Positions 24,174-37,716 are shown, counted from the stretch's first letter. The stretch is DNA of 64,000 nucleotides from Nilaparvata lugens (GCF_014356525.2 NC_052505.1:17492135-17556134); one strand, 5' to 3'. A program made the numbers and translations. Notes: generated from the letters alone by a model not told the origin.

Positions 24174-25088
24174 GACCGAACAAAGTGAGGTCTAAGATTC
24201 AAGTCGACGGTTTGGCATTTCTATTAATGTTTAAATGTTTATATGTTTATATGTTTTTATGTTGCGCATTTACAGCGAAATACGGTAAAAGATTTTCATG
24301 AAATTTGACAGGTATGTTCCTTTTTTAATTGCGCGTCGACGTATATACAAGGTTTTTGGAAATTTTGCATTTCAAGGATAATATAAAAGGAAAAAGGAGC
24401 CTCCTTCATACGCCAATATTAGAGTAAAAATCAGACTATAGAATTATTCATCATAAATCAGCTGACAAGTGATTACACAGATGTGTGGAGAAGCCAGTCT
24501 ATTACTGTATTTGTATTAGGTCTATAGTCTCAATCAAAGACATTAAAGAGGTATGCATCTTTAAGCTGGGTTGACACCAAAGTTATTAACAAAATGGTTA
24601 TAACTTAATCCTTATAGATTCTATTAGATTGAACAGAAGTTGACAAACACATATGTTCATCATGTGTATGATGAGTTATGTTCAATTTAATATAATCTAA
24701 AAGGATTGAGTTATCAAAATTTTTTTTCATGAATTTGGTCTAATTGCACCTTTAAGGTCTCTGGTTTCAATATTTTGTTTTGCAGTCATGGTATTATTAC
24801 TGTATGCGTGCCCATCAGTATCAATATTCTCACATTCGTAAAAACTAATTCAATAGGCGAATAAAAATAAACAAATGAACTAAAAAATGCTGGAGATATT
24901 ATAATATTTTTGATTCTCAAAAATTAGTTTTCATCAGATAGAAAGATCATCACGGAACTGGATGAATTACATCATATGAAATACAAATTCAAATAAGAAC
25001 TGAGTTTGTTAACATTTAAAACAGTTGACATCTGGTACTTGTGGATGAGAATACTGCGTGAGGTCTACTGTTCACAGAACTACTAGTG
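24174..25088 (+). mobile_element. Family B element with internal insertion
   Basis: Begins TTGACCGAACAAAGTGAGG and ends CACAGAACTACTAGT. It has ATGTTTAAATGTTTATATG repeats and the usual body. After CTATAGTCTCAATCAAAGAC it is interrupted by the inverted-repeat element at 24558-24756 and other DNA, including the GCGTGCCCATCAGTATCAAT block shared with 13869. Confidence 0.8.
24558..24756. mobile_element. MITE with long inverted repeats
   Basis: TTTAAGCTGGGTTGACACCA at the left is roughly inverse to TGGTCTAATTGCACCTTTAA at the right. ATAACTTAATCC and ATTAGATTGAAC are mirrored further in. About 0.2 kb, nested in a family B copy. Confidence 0.65.
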
Positions 25089-25503
25089 TAGAAAGATTAA
25101 ATTTAGTGAGAGGCGTTGCTATTCTTGAGAGATAACGTGAATTCCAGAATAGTGGGAGTTGAGAATAAATGCGATTACTTTAATGGTGCAGCCACCTGAA
25201 TCTACCACTTTTAGAGCGGGCTGCCAACAGACACTGAAATTAGCTTCTCCTTCATCAGTCAGCCATGATTAACGCTCATTGCTGAGTGTTGAAGCTCCTC
25301 TTCGTGGTTATAATATTCCTGGATCCATTTGTCTTGATTACCCCCACACTAACTGGCTATTTAAGGCTCCTACAGTCTTCAGAAATAGTATCCTATCAGA
25401 TTGTCCTGAGATCAATCCTCAGATCATCCTATCAGATTATCCTATTGTCTGGTACATTGGCAATAATAGGGAGTAGTGGAGAAGAATTGTTTTGATAGAT
25501 TTT

Positions 25504-27196
<1,693 letters not shown>

Positions 27197-27317
27197 GTCA
27201 TAGAGAAAGAGGATCAGAGGAATTAGGAGTTCAGATCAGATAGGATTTCTTTATTCATGTTGATATTACAATATTAATTAATATTAGTTTTATTTATGCT
27301 GACACACACTTATAAGA

Positions 27318-27886
27318 TATACAGAGTGAGTCATATGTATGGGAACCCTTCAATAAATTGGAGAGTTTTGTGGATATAATACTGCAACTTTCAGGATAAG
27401 TTATTAGTCAAATACTCTACCTTTTGAGGTGCAACTTAATTTCAACCCCTCATAAGGGGTTGTATCTCGAATATTTTCAATGTAAACACCCATTGTGTGG
27501 TACCTACATCATTTCAAAGGTATTATTGAAAAAAGAATGATAGCATCAATTAAAATGTTCTATGATACTTCTATCCAAAATGGCTGCTGATTGAAGTTTT
27601 AGTTTTTAAAGAAATAATTGGTAAAGTTCAATCAGCCCCCATTTTAAATGAAAGTATCATGAAGCATTCTTATTGATGTCACCTTTCTTGTTTGGAAAAG
27701 AACTTTGAAATGATGTATCACACAGTTGGTGTTTACATTTAGAATATTTGAGTTAAAATTCAGTTGTATGTCAGAAGGTAGAGTATTCGACCAATAAATC
27801 ATTCTGAAAGTTACAGTAAGCTTATTATATCTACAACAGTATCCAACTTATTGGAGGATTCCAATACATATGACTTACGCTGTATA
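27318..27886. mobile_element. Foldback DNA element, ~570 bp
   Basis: TATACAGAGTGAGTCATATG at the left matches the inverse of CATATGACTTACGCTGTATA at the right. The similarity extends through most of each arm: the GTAGAGTATT / AATACTCTACC motifs and AATGTAAACACC / GGTGTTTACATT. TA at both ends suggests a TA target. Non-coding. Confidence 0.75.
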
Positions 27887-27899
27887 ACTCACCCAATGA

Positions 27900-28960
27900 T
27901 GTAGCATATTATTTTTCAATGAGTTTACTAATTATGAACTGGAGAATTATTAGGCTATATGATATGGAGAATGACAGCACTAGCTACTAAAATATAACAT
28001 TGTTTTTTATATAAATAGTTTGACGGAGGGTTGAACAGATAACTGTCAAATCTTGAACAAATTCTCTCAAACTTTTGAATAATTTGAATAGATTTTTGAA
28101 TGGTTAAACGGGTCTATTCTCTCGAAAAATTTCATGTCAAAACAAAATATCCTTCACTTCAACACCAGGAGGTGAAATTGAGTTTCCAACTTGGAACGGT
28201 GTTAAACGAGAAGAATGCAGAAAGTAATACGAATTGGGTGAAGAAGAGAAAAGAAGAGAATTGTAGGAGAAAAAGGGAAAATATGATCAGTGGAAAGAAG
28301 GTGAGAGAGTCAGTGAGTCAATGCGAATGCGGGATGTTAGATAGAGAGAGTATGCAAGAGAAGCATATATTATGATTATTTTATTATTTTTTTTTATTTT
28401 ACAAAGGCGACTTTCTAGAAGTATTTCAAGCCTAGGTGATGATGATGGGATGAATGATAATACAATAAAGGTAGATTATTGATAGTTGAACAAAAATATG
28501 AGAGGTCATAATCAAGATAATCATAATATTCAAGATTGAGAGGTCATAATCAAGAAATGATGATATTCAAGATAATAAGTTTATCAAGATGAAGAAAATT
28601 TGATTTAACCAAATTAGGAGGTGTTTCAACGCCACTTATTGAAATATGAAAATAATAATTATTTGATTTCATCCTGTTGGAAAATTAAAGAGAATAAGTA
28701 CGCTAAGTAATGCTACAATAAAAGTTACAGTTCTATATCGTTAAGTCCTGAAGCATTTCGCTGGCGTTAAATAATAACCGAGAAATACAATTGCAATAAT
28801 TATTCTGAAAAACTTTTATTCGAAACGGCTCGAGGGTAATTAGCAAGATTGATTTCTTTGCTGCCCAATTTGTTCAGCTAATTACATTCAGCGTCCTGTC
28901 TGTCGGATTATTACTGCTGCCTCTTTTTCGTCTCCACTCTCTTCCTCACTCATTCTATCG
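27900..28960. other. Unassigned AT-rich DNA
   Basis: A purine-rich 91-codon ORF (28100-28375) is Lys/Glu/Arg-rich and not recognised. Near 28510-28560 AGAGGTCATAATCAAGA is repeated twice. Confidence 0.4.
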
Positions 28961-29025
28961 TTCTTCTCTTCCTCTTCCTCCGCTTCAACGTCAGTTGATT
29001 TACATCCAGCCATTAAATTCTGTCT
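28961..29025. repeat. Segment with an inverted copy at 29641-29703
   Basis: TTCCTCCGCTTCAACGTCAG and CAGCCATTAAATTCTGTCTG are the inverse of CAGACAGAATTTAATGGCTG and following bases at 29641. See the family B copy at 29519. Confidence 0.7.
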
Positions 29026-29518
29026 GTTCTTATGCGAAGCACGAGTTTAGGATTATCAGAACTTTTTCAACTGCGATGATTGAAACAAATCTTGAAAAGT
29101 GAATCAAACCTTCCTAATTACCAGATTCATAGCCAGGTATTTGATTCTATTGATTTTAAGTATCATTTACTTTATATAATCAACCAGACACATATTATTA
29201 TAGTAGGGTATCATAATTAGGATAAAGTTTATTATTAGCAGCTTCTGTATGTATATTATAATAATCATGTTTATGTTTTGTCAATAAACTCCTCTGGTTG
29301 CAATTCATATTATGATTTAGTATTATGATACTTGTGTTACTTAATTGATTCATGGCATCTGGGTACAGCACTTCATTTCATTCATCCTCATTTGATTCAG
29401 TTGTTGCAATTATATTAGTATCTTGAAGTACTCATGATCATGAAAATAGTATAATACAGGAAATGTTTGGGCCCATTTACTCCAAACATGAAACAGAAAT
29501 TCCCCACTACACTCATAA

Positions 29519-30195
29519 TTGACCGAGCGAAGTGAGGTCTAAGATTGAAGTCGACGGTTTTGCATTTCTATTTATGTTTATATGTTGCGAATTCACGCAG
29601 CAATAATATTTTCATGAAATTTGACAAGTATGTCTCTCCTCAGACAGAATTTAATGGCTGATGTAAATCTACAGCCGTTGAAGAGGAGGAAGAAAAAGAG
29701 GAGATTTTCTTGAAATTCGACATGTTCCTTTTTAAATTGCGTTTCGACGTATTTACAAGGTTTTTGAAAATGTTGCATTTCAAGGATAATATAAAAGGAA
29801 AAGGAGCCTCCAATACGCCAATATTAGAGTAAAAATTAGACTATAGAATTATTCATCATAAATCAGCTGTCGAGTGGATTATATCCAGTGCATGCAATTG
29901 ACGCATGCAATTCAATATCTCAATGTAACTCGATTAAAAACCAGCTGTTGTGTGGACTATTAATTGCATGCAATTGATAACTTGAAGTAGCATAGTATTT
30001 TCTCCCGACTTTTCTATTCTTTCATCTTGGAAAGCTTTTGATGATAGTAACATATAGCAGTTTACATTAGTCATTTATACAGAGATATCTCGCCGACACA
30101 ACAGGACAGGACAGGACAGAATTTACTCTGATGGACAGTATTAGAGAAGACTGTGGTTTATAACTGCGCGAGTTCTACTGTTCACAGAACTTCTA
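29519..30195 (+). mobile_element. Family B element, long form, with filler insertion
   Basis: Begins AATTGACCGAGCGAAGTGAG and ends CACAGAACTTCTAGT. The long form replaces the GATTACACAGATGTGTGG part by GCATGCAATTGACGCATGCA, CAGCTGTTGTGTGGACTATT and ATCTCGCCGACACAACAGGA. At 29634-29703 it carries a filler segment, flanked by a duplicated copy of the local GAAATTTGACA region. Confidence 0.8.
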
Positions 30196-30421
30196 GTAAG
30201 ATAATCAATGCATAAATATATAACAATGCCTTATTTATTCATGAATATTTTCAAATCAGAATTTTGAAATTTGATTGTTCGATTCTATGTACCAAATTTC
30301 TAGCTAAGTAGGTATTCTTCTATGAATTGATAGATTTATTTCCAATGATTTTTCTCAATTTCATTATTATAAAAAATATCTTCATATTCTAAAATGTCTT
30401 CCTGAGCAGCTCAAGTTATCC

Positions 30422-30727
30422 TAAAGCCGTGTCAACACTAAACAAATGTTCGACAAACATGTTTGTTGAAACAGTTTGGGCAAATTTTATTATATTTGAC
30501 AAACAATGTTTGCCCGTGGCCAGTGTGGACCCGTCACCAAACAAAATATTTTAAGTGGGGAGAACAGGTTTTATGTTTTACAGCTGTCAATACTGAAAAT
30601 GTTTGGAAAAACAGTAATTTTTGTTTGACAAACAATGATTGTCCATACTTTTTAAAATGTTTGTCCCTGAGATCCTCAACAAACATGTTTGCCGAGCATT
30701 TATTTGTTCATTGTGGACACGGCTTAA
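30422..30727 (+). mobile_element. Family C MITE, uninterrupted copy
   Basis: About 306 bp between TAAAGCCGTGTCAACACTAA and TTCATTGTGGACACGGCTTA. The interior holds three dyads of the GACAAACATGTTTGTTG type. A short ORF across it reflects only the absence of stops. Best type copy in the window. Confidence 0.85.
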
Positions 30728-31576
30728 ATCTAAAACAATGATGGCATGAAATCTCAATTAAAATAATTTAAGATTTGGATCAGATTAGATCACACTATAT
30801 CTCGATTTTCTTCAAAATATATCCCAGCACAAAACCGAGAAGTAAAGTTCAATTACTGATTATTTTCTCCATCGAACAACCAATTGAATGAGATACATTG
30901 GAGAGATTTTATCTCATATCGCTTGAGGTAACAACTAATAATATCAGTTGTAAGCTGACAGTTTTATGACATTGTCCTCGTTATGAGTAGCCAGCCATTT
31001 AACTAATCAATACAACGTGGTGGTTGCAATCATTATTGGCTTACTACCCCTTACTACTCCTTTCTACCCCTACCCCTGCTTCATAACTACCCCCTCCATC
31101 TCATCCCTTCACTCCAAACAAAGTTCACCGGCTGGATCAATGGATGTGCTCGTTTTATGGATGACATTAAAAAGTTATTAGATGGGATCCAAGTATTAAT
31201 ATTACTTCCAGCCCGCACGAGCGAGCAAACTTTTTCGATATCTTGTTCCGAAATTTATAAGTTTATGACGAACGCCTTTGCTCTTAAATTGACTGGGCGG
31301 TTTATGGAGCCACCGGTCACTTATGGCAGATCATTCTCATAGATATTGGTTGAACTACCAGTATCATGTTTTAGAAGATTGGTAGGGAAGATGGGAACTG
31401 TATTTTTATGGAAGCTCATCTAGTCCACAGATAAACCAATAATAAATTATTATCATAATAATCATTGAAGGAGAAGGATGAAGAAGAGAAGAAGCTGGAG
31501 ATGAAAAATAAGGAGAAAAAAGAGGAACTATTACAACTATTTACCAACTATGGGATTCTGTGAGAATATTTTATTT
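30728..31576. other. Unassigned DNA
   Basis: Nothing recognised. A 61-codon ORF at 31157 lies in a slightly GC-richer patch (31030-31330) and has no recognised motif. Confidence 0.35.
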
Positions 31577-31630
31577 ATTGATCGAACGAAGTGAGGTCTA
31601 AGATTCAAGTCGACGGTTTGGCATTTCTCG

Positions 31631-33276
31631 TAATGTTTAAATGTTTAAATGTTTAAATGTTTAAATGTTTAAATGTTTAAATGTTTAAATGTTTAAATGT
31701 TTAAATGTTTAAATGTTTAAATGTTTAAATGTTTAAATGTTCAAATGTTTAAATGTTTAAATGTTTAAATGTTTAAATGTTTAAATGTATGAATGTTTGA
31801 ATGTTTAAATGTTTAAATGTTTAAATGTTTAAATGTATGAATGTTTGAATGTTTAAATGTTTAAATGTTCAAATGTTTAAATGTTTAAATGTTTAAATGT
31901 TTAAATGTTTAAATGTTTAAATGTTTAAATGTTAAATGTTTAAATGTTTAAATGTTAAATGTTTAAATGTTTAAATGTTTAAATGTTAAATGTTAAATGT
32001 TTAAATGTTTAAATGTTTAAATGTTAAATGTATAAATGTTTAAATGTTTAATGTTTAAATGTTTAATGTTAAATGTTTAAATGTTTAAATGTTTAAATGT
32101 AAATGTTTAATGTTTAAATGTTTAAATGTTTAAATGTTTAAATGTTTAAATGTTTAAATGTTTAAATGTTTAAATGTTTAAATGTTTAAATGATTAAATG
32201 TTTAAATGTTTAAATGTTTAAATGTTTAAATGTTTAAATGTTTAAATGTTTAAATGTTTAATGTTTAAATGTTTAAATGTTTAAATGTTTAAATGTTTAA
32301 ATGTTTAAATGTTTAATGTTTAAATGTTTAAATGTTTAAATGTTAAATGTTTAAATGTTTAAATGTTTAAATGTTTAAATGTTAAATGTTTAAATGTTTA
32401 AATGTTAAATGTTTAAATGTTTAAATGTTTAAATGTTAAATGTTTAATGTTTAAATGTTAAATGTTTAAGTTTAAATGTTTAAATGTTTAAATGTTCAAA
32501 TGTTTAAATGTTTAAATGTTTAAATGTTTAAATGTTCAAATGTTTAAATGTTTAAATGTTTTAATGTTTAAATGTTCAGATATGTTAATGTTTGAATGTT
32601 TAAATGTTTAAATGTTTAAATGTTTAAATGTTCAAATGTTAAATGTTTAATGTTTAAATGTTAAATGTTAAATGTTCAAATGTTTAAATGTTTAAATGTT
32701 TAAATGTTTAAATGTTTAAATGTTCAAATGTTAAATGTTTAAATGTTTAAATGTTTAAATGTTTAAATGTTTAAATGTTCAAATGTTAAATGTTTAAATG
32801 TTTAAATGTTTTAAATGTTTAAATGTTTAAATGTTTAAATGTTTAAATGTTTAAATGTTTAAATGTTTAAATGTTTAAATGTTTAAATGTTTAAATGTTA
32901 AATGTTTAAATGTTTAAATGTTAAATGTTTAAATGTTAAATGTTTAAATGTTTAAATGTTTAAATGTTTAAATGTTTAAATGTTTAAATGTTTAAATGTT
33001 TAAATGTTTAAATGTTTAAATGTTAAATGTTTAAATTTTAAATGTTTAAATGTTAAATGTTTAAATGTTAAATGTTTAAATGTTTAAATGTTTAAATGTT
33101 TAAATGTTTAAATTAAATGTTTAAATGTTTAAATGTTTAAATGTTTAAATGTTTAAATGTTTAAATGTTTAAATGTTTAATGTTTAAATGTTTAAATGTT
33201 TAAATGTTAAAGTTTAAATGTTTAAATGTTTAATGTTTAAATGTTTAAATGTTTAAATGTTTATATGTTTATATGT
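31631..33276 (+). repeat. TTTAAATG tandem array inside family B
   Basis: About 200 copies of the 8-mer TTTAAATG. Frequent 7-mer variants lack one T or one A (ATGTTAAATG, GTTTAATG), and there are a few GTTCAAATG and GTATGAATG variants. It is bounded by the normal family B sequence GGCATTTCTCG at the left and GTTGCGCATTTACGGCGAAA at the right. Confidence 0.95.
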
Positions 33277-33565
33277 TGCGCATTTACGGCGAAACGCGGT
33301 AATAGATTTTCATGAAATTTAACAAGTATGTTTCTTTTTAAATTGCGCGTCGACGTATATACAAGGTTTTTGGATTTTGCATTTCAAGGATAATATAAAA
33401 GTAAAAAGGAGCCACCTTCATACGCTAATATTAGAGTAAAAATTAGACTATGGAATTATTCATCATAAATCAGCTGTCGAGTTGATTATAAATCGCATGC
33501 CATGACGCATGCAATTCAATATCTCAATGTAACTTGAAGAAAAAACCGCAGCTGTGTAGACTATA

Positions 33566-34084
33566 AAATGCATGCCTCATTGAATGCAATTATTCTTATG
33601 CACTATCAAATAATAGGATGCAAAGATCTTATAACAGCTTGTCTGGGCGAGATGTTTTCTGGTTTTCTCGCTCTAAATTCCGGAGAGAGTTATTATGATA
33701 ATAATTAAATCTTGTGTAAGCATGATCTGATCGAATAAATAGTTGGTGTATCAGTGTGGATGTGCATATGGTTTGGGACGTCGTTCAGTTATAAATGTTA
33801 TTTTTTATTCTATTGATGAAATTTTTGTTCATTGTTTGTTATTATATTCTTTAGTTTTAAAAAGTTTTGGAATTTTCAATTTGTTTTATTTTTACTTTTT
33901 TCATAACTATTTGAAATCTTTGTATTTTTCATTTTTGAATTAGGTGGTATTTTCATTGTTTGTATTATTTATTATTGCATAAATTGCGTATTATTTTTTT
34001 TTCTTTTGTATCTGTACAATTTTTATTGTTGAGGAGACATATTTGGGGAAACCCGTTGTCTCCATTGTGAATGAATAAATAAAT
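33566..34084 (+). mobile_element. Probable LINE 3' fragment inside family B copy
   Basis: T-rich, stop-rich DNA ending GGGGAAACCCGTTGTCTCCA then GAATGAATAAATAAAT. This is a 3' end style common in truncated insect Jockey-like copies. Family B sequence lies on both sides, and ACTAT at both edges could be the target duplication. Confidence 0.5.
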
Positions 34085-34714
34085 TAACTATTGATTGCGT
34101 GCAATAGCGCATGCAATTAATAACTAAAATAACATAGTATTGTCTCTCGAACTTTCTCTGCTTTGAACTCAGGCTGTCCTGTTGACATTATGTCTTGAAG
34201 GATAATATTAGATTTTGATGTTATCATTTTTGATACACCAACCCCAACAGCCATTAGCCGTTTTCACACCGCTATCTCGCCGACACGACATACAGACAGG
34301 ATTTACTCTGATGGACAGTATAAGATGAGGCTGCGGTTCATAACTGCGCGAGGTCTATTGTTCACAGAACTACTAGTTTATTTTACTTAATCAAAATGTG
34401 AATAACACTAAAGTAATAGCATTGGTAGATAGTATAATAAGGTAGTCCTTGTGCTATTTTTCTTCCAAATTTATAAGAGGGACAAATTCCAAGATAAGGT
34501 TAGAATTACACATGTAGAATTTTAGTCCAAAATAAACATGAAAATCATAAATTTTGAATTAGATGGCTTGAATTGATAAATTGATTAGAGATATTCCACT
34601 CAATTATTACTTGCAACGAATAATATCGAGTTATTTGAGAAAATCTATTATTATTTGAGAACAATTCAAGAAACACAAACTTGTAAACACTAAAACTCAG
34701 CTGCAAATATATAA

Positions 34715-35603
34715 ATGTAATGAATGTTTAAATGTTTATAATGTTCATATGTTCTCATTTACGGCGAAACGCGGTAATAGATTTTCATGAAATTTGACAG
34801 GTATGTTCCTTTTTAAATTGCGCGACGACGTATATACAAGAATTTTGGAAATTTTGCATTTCAAGGATAATATAAAAGGAAAAAGGAGCCACCTTCATAC
34901 GCCAATTATTACAGTGAAAATCTGGTGTGTCACACTCACACAACTTTCCTTGCCGTTATGAAAATTTATCACCTAACGCTAGTGTTCTCGCGCATCTCAA
35001 ATCTACTATTCAAAGATATGAGACAGCTGGTGATGGGACAATAACGCTGGAGACACACGAGGTCTGCTATCTCTTCTTAGTGAATGATTTAATAGAACTA
35101 ACAGTTGCCAACAGTTTGCAATTTAATAATCACATTTTCTCGAATTTCAAGCTTATTTTCAATTTTAGGTGAAAATGTTACTAGACATTAATTGCAGATA
35201 TTCTCATGCTCAATCTTTTCCACTTGAACTTTTTTGTTTAAATTGTATATGAAGGCTGCCAATTGAGAATCTAGAATCAAACTTTGCATAGATGGGGCGG
35301 AGCTCCTGAAATTTTTACAAATTTGGGACTTGTTACAGTTGATAGAGCTTACCAATCGTACGGAGCCGTTTCAAAAATCCAAAATCCAAAATCCGAATCC
35401 AAAATCGTTGGAGCCGTTTTCGAGAAAATCGCGAAAAACCCTGTTTTTGACAACATTTTCGCCATTTTAGCCGCCATCTTGGATTGCATTTGATCGAAAT
35501 TGTTCGTGTTGGATCCTTATAGTGTAAGGACCATACGTTCCAAATTTCAAGTCATTCCGTTAACTAGGAGATGAGATATCGTGTACACAGACGCACCTAC
35601 ACT

Positions 35604-35647
<44 letters not shown>

Positions 35648-35935
35648 GACCAATACCCAAAAACCACTTTTTCGGACTCAGGGGACCTTGTAACGTATAG
35701 AAATTTAGAAATTGGGGTACCTTAATTTTTTTCGGAAAGCAATACTTTCCTGGTAATAGGGCAAGGAAAGTAAAAATCAGACTATAGAATTATTTATCAT
35801 GAATCAGCTGACAAGTGATCACACAGATGTGTGGAGAAGCCAGTCTATTGCTGTATTTCCATAAGGTCTATAGTTTCAATCAGGTACTTGTGGATGAGAA
35901 TAATGCGTGAGCTCTACTGTTCACAGAACTACTAG
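34715..35935 (+). mobile_element. Family B element, short form, split by family A
   Basis: The 5' end is degraded, with only ATGTTTAAATGTTTATAATG left of the array. Then come CGGCGAAACGCGGTAATAGA, the body to TTACAGTGAAAATC, the family A copy (34923-35771), and the rest from AATCAGACTATAGAATTATT to CACAGAACTACTAGT. Confidence 0.85.
34923..35771 (-). mobile_element. Family A element, copy 5, nested in family B
   Basis: On the minus strand it runs from ACTTTCCTTGCCCTATTACC (35771) to GTGACACACCAG (34923). The CA array is short (about 35612-35643). It contains a small internal duplication (CCAAAATCC, 35380-35400). Both host flanks read AAAATC (AAAAATC on the right). Several short ORFs across the body are not conserved between copies. 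Confidence 0.9.
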
Positions 35936-36209
35936 TATAGTATGATATAATACCATGACTGCACGGCTGGAACCTCTTTTATTTGAATAAAGCTACTTTT
36001 GTTGTCATATCCTCTTAATCAAGTGAAAACTTGACAAACTCAACTCATTTGTTGTATTGTATGAAAAAAATAAACTAAACTGAGCTGGGATTGAACAGTA
36101 AACTAAACTAAAATTACTAGACTAAACAGGGATTAAACAGTAAACTAAACTTGGATTACTAAACATCTCAAGCATATACCACAAAGATGTTCATTTGAAG
36201 CCATATGAT

Positions 36210-36343
36210 AGGTAGCTGACCTATCAAGGTTGAAAGCTGTCATTGGCCGAGACACGCCCACTCAATATGAATGACATTCAAATGGGCGTGTCTTGTCTCG
36301 GCCAATGACAGCCTTCCATTTGACAGGTTAGCTCAATACCAAT
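36210..36343. mobile_element. Short foldback element
   Basis: GCTGTCATTGGCCGAGACAC and GTCTCGGCCAATGACAGC form inverted arms, with GGTAGCTGACCTATCAA / TTTGACAGGTTAGCTC outside and an ATGAATGACATTC loop. About 135 bp. Confidence 0.75.
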
Positions 36344-36529
36344 AAGATGGCTGTATTTATAGTGAATCAATTTAATGAATATCGAATATGGAACATTCAG
36401 ATAATAGAAGCTCAAGATTCAATTTCACTGTACGGCTAAACTCACACTACCTTGACTCGAATCGGACGACTCCAGTCGAGGATACTCCAGTCTCTCGACC
36501 TTACGCGACTTTCTTGCTCATTGTCACTA

Positions 36530-37162
36530 CAGTGGAAGCTCTCTTAACCGACTCCTACGGGACCGGACCGTGGTCGGATAACGAAAAAGGTCGGTTAAAC
36601 CGGATAAAATTATAAATAGTCGTAATAGGTGTTAAAATCATTCAAACACGTGAAAAAAAGCTTTTAAAAACTGTTTCTAAACTTTTAAAACTACTGTAGC
36701 CATTACTCACCCAATAGTCCTTATGATCTTCCATGTACCTTGATGAACACCGACACCGAGTTCATCGCTAATGCTTTTAACAGATTCCCCTTTATCAAGC
36801 CGTTCTATTGCTTTTAGTATTTGTTCCATCGTCACAACCAGTCTCTTACGTTTAACACCACTCATTTTACACTACTGTACTTTACACTAACAAAGTCAAT
36901 TACATAAACAATTACGGTATCAAAAACTGTTAAATATAAAAGTTTGCAAACACAGTTAGCACACTAGAAACTGCCCGCACATGATATTGAGAGCAACTGA
37001 CTGAATTTTGACTTGCTACGGAATCATATGTTCGACCTGTTGAAACATGAAAGTTATTTTTGGATCGTTATTGCAGCAGCAGCGGAAGTTTGTATATTCC
37101 TGGAAACGGTCGGTTAATCCGACAGGCGGTTGATCCGAGGTCGGTTAAGAAAGCTTCTACTG
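36530..37162 (-). mobile_element. Deleted pogo/Tigger-type DNA transposon
   Basis: The terminal inverted repeats are CAGTGGAAGCTCTCTTAACC at the left and GGTTAAGAAAGCTTCTACTG at the right. Subterminal GGTCGGTTAA and CCGGAT copies follow. TA lies immediately outside both ends (36528-36529, 37163-37164), as expected for Tc1/mariner-superfamily elements. CAGT ends are usual for pogo/Tigger. The 633 bp retain only the start of the transposase, so it is non-autonomous. Confidence 0.85.
36707..36865 (-). pseudogene. Pogo/Tigger transposase N-terminal HTH remnant (52 codons)
   Basis: The minus-strand ORF starts ATG at 36865 and stops TGA at 36707. It begins MSGVKRKRLVVTMEQILKAI and continues with a GESVKSISDELGVG segment (residues about 26-39). 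This pattern of a basic start, a helix and a turn matches the first helix-turn-helix of CENP-B/pogo-type transposases, which binds the terminal repeats. A full Tigger transposase has about 500 residues with a second DNA-binding domain and a DDE catalytic domain. None of that is left, and the right end after the stop is non-coding. The frame is intact, so a short DNA-binding peptide is formally possible, but an internally deleted element is the simple reading. Family assignment is by recalled motif, not alignment. Confidence 0.7.
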
Positions 37163-37609
37163 TACTTCAGTTCCATGCCACTCCATTTTCTAACTTTACT
37201 CCATTAAAAATATAAGATCTTATTCGTCACTACTTATCATGTAATTTTTTTTAAATAATTATTATGAATATATTGTCTCATCTAATTCTTTTCTAAAATG
37301 ATAAAACATCACTTTCATGAAACATAACCCCACTTTCATTGAAAATTCACGGTACTACGCAACTCTAGTTGAGGCTCTACCAACATGTCGCCGAGTCAAC
37401 GCTCGACTCAGTCTCACAGTCGTGAGGTCGCGGTGACTAGAATCGACTGGTCTGAGTGTCACCATTTTTGAAAACACATGCTGCGTCGAGAAGAGACTGG
37501 AGTCGCAGTCTCTTCTCGACTTGAGTCACGTAAGTGTGATTTGAGCCTAAATTAATAATGGTGGAAAAACCAAGACTTGTCTTAGTTAGGCCTATGTTCA
37601 AAAAATGAA

Positions 37610-37716
37610 TACTATTAAATTTTGTAAAACTTTAAAGTGAAAAAACACTCACATTCTTTGATGTGGCACACATCAGAGTGTTTTCTCACTATAAAGTTTT
37701 ACAAAATTTAATAGTA
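37610..37716. mobile_element. 107-bp foldback MITE
   Basis: TACTATTAAATTTTGTAAAA at the left and TTTTACAAAATTTAATAGTA at the right are perfect inverse copies. GTGAAAAAACACTC / GAGTGTTTTCTCAC follow inward around a short loop. Confidence 0.85.

Larger units (their letters stand above)
31577..34378 (+). mobile_element. Family B element, long form, hugely expanded and nested
   Basis: Starts TTGATCGAACGAAGTGAGG and ends CACAGAACTACTAGTTT. The internal ATGTTTAA motif, present in 2-5 copies in other B elements, is expanded to 1.65 kb (separate entry). The 3' half is split by an AT-rich insertion ending in a LINE-like tail (about 33566-34084), after which GATTGCGTGCAATAGCGCAT resumes the element. 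Confidence 0.8.
36432..37550. mobile_element. Inverted-repeat element hosting the Tigger relic
   Basis: GGCTAAACTCACACTACCTT ... CTCGAATCG at the left is roughly inverse to CGACTTGAGTCACGTAAGTG ... ATTTGAGCC at the right. The arms share further GACTCCAGTC / GACTGGAGTC blocks. The ends are diverged, so the call is tentative. Confidence 0.45.
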
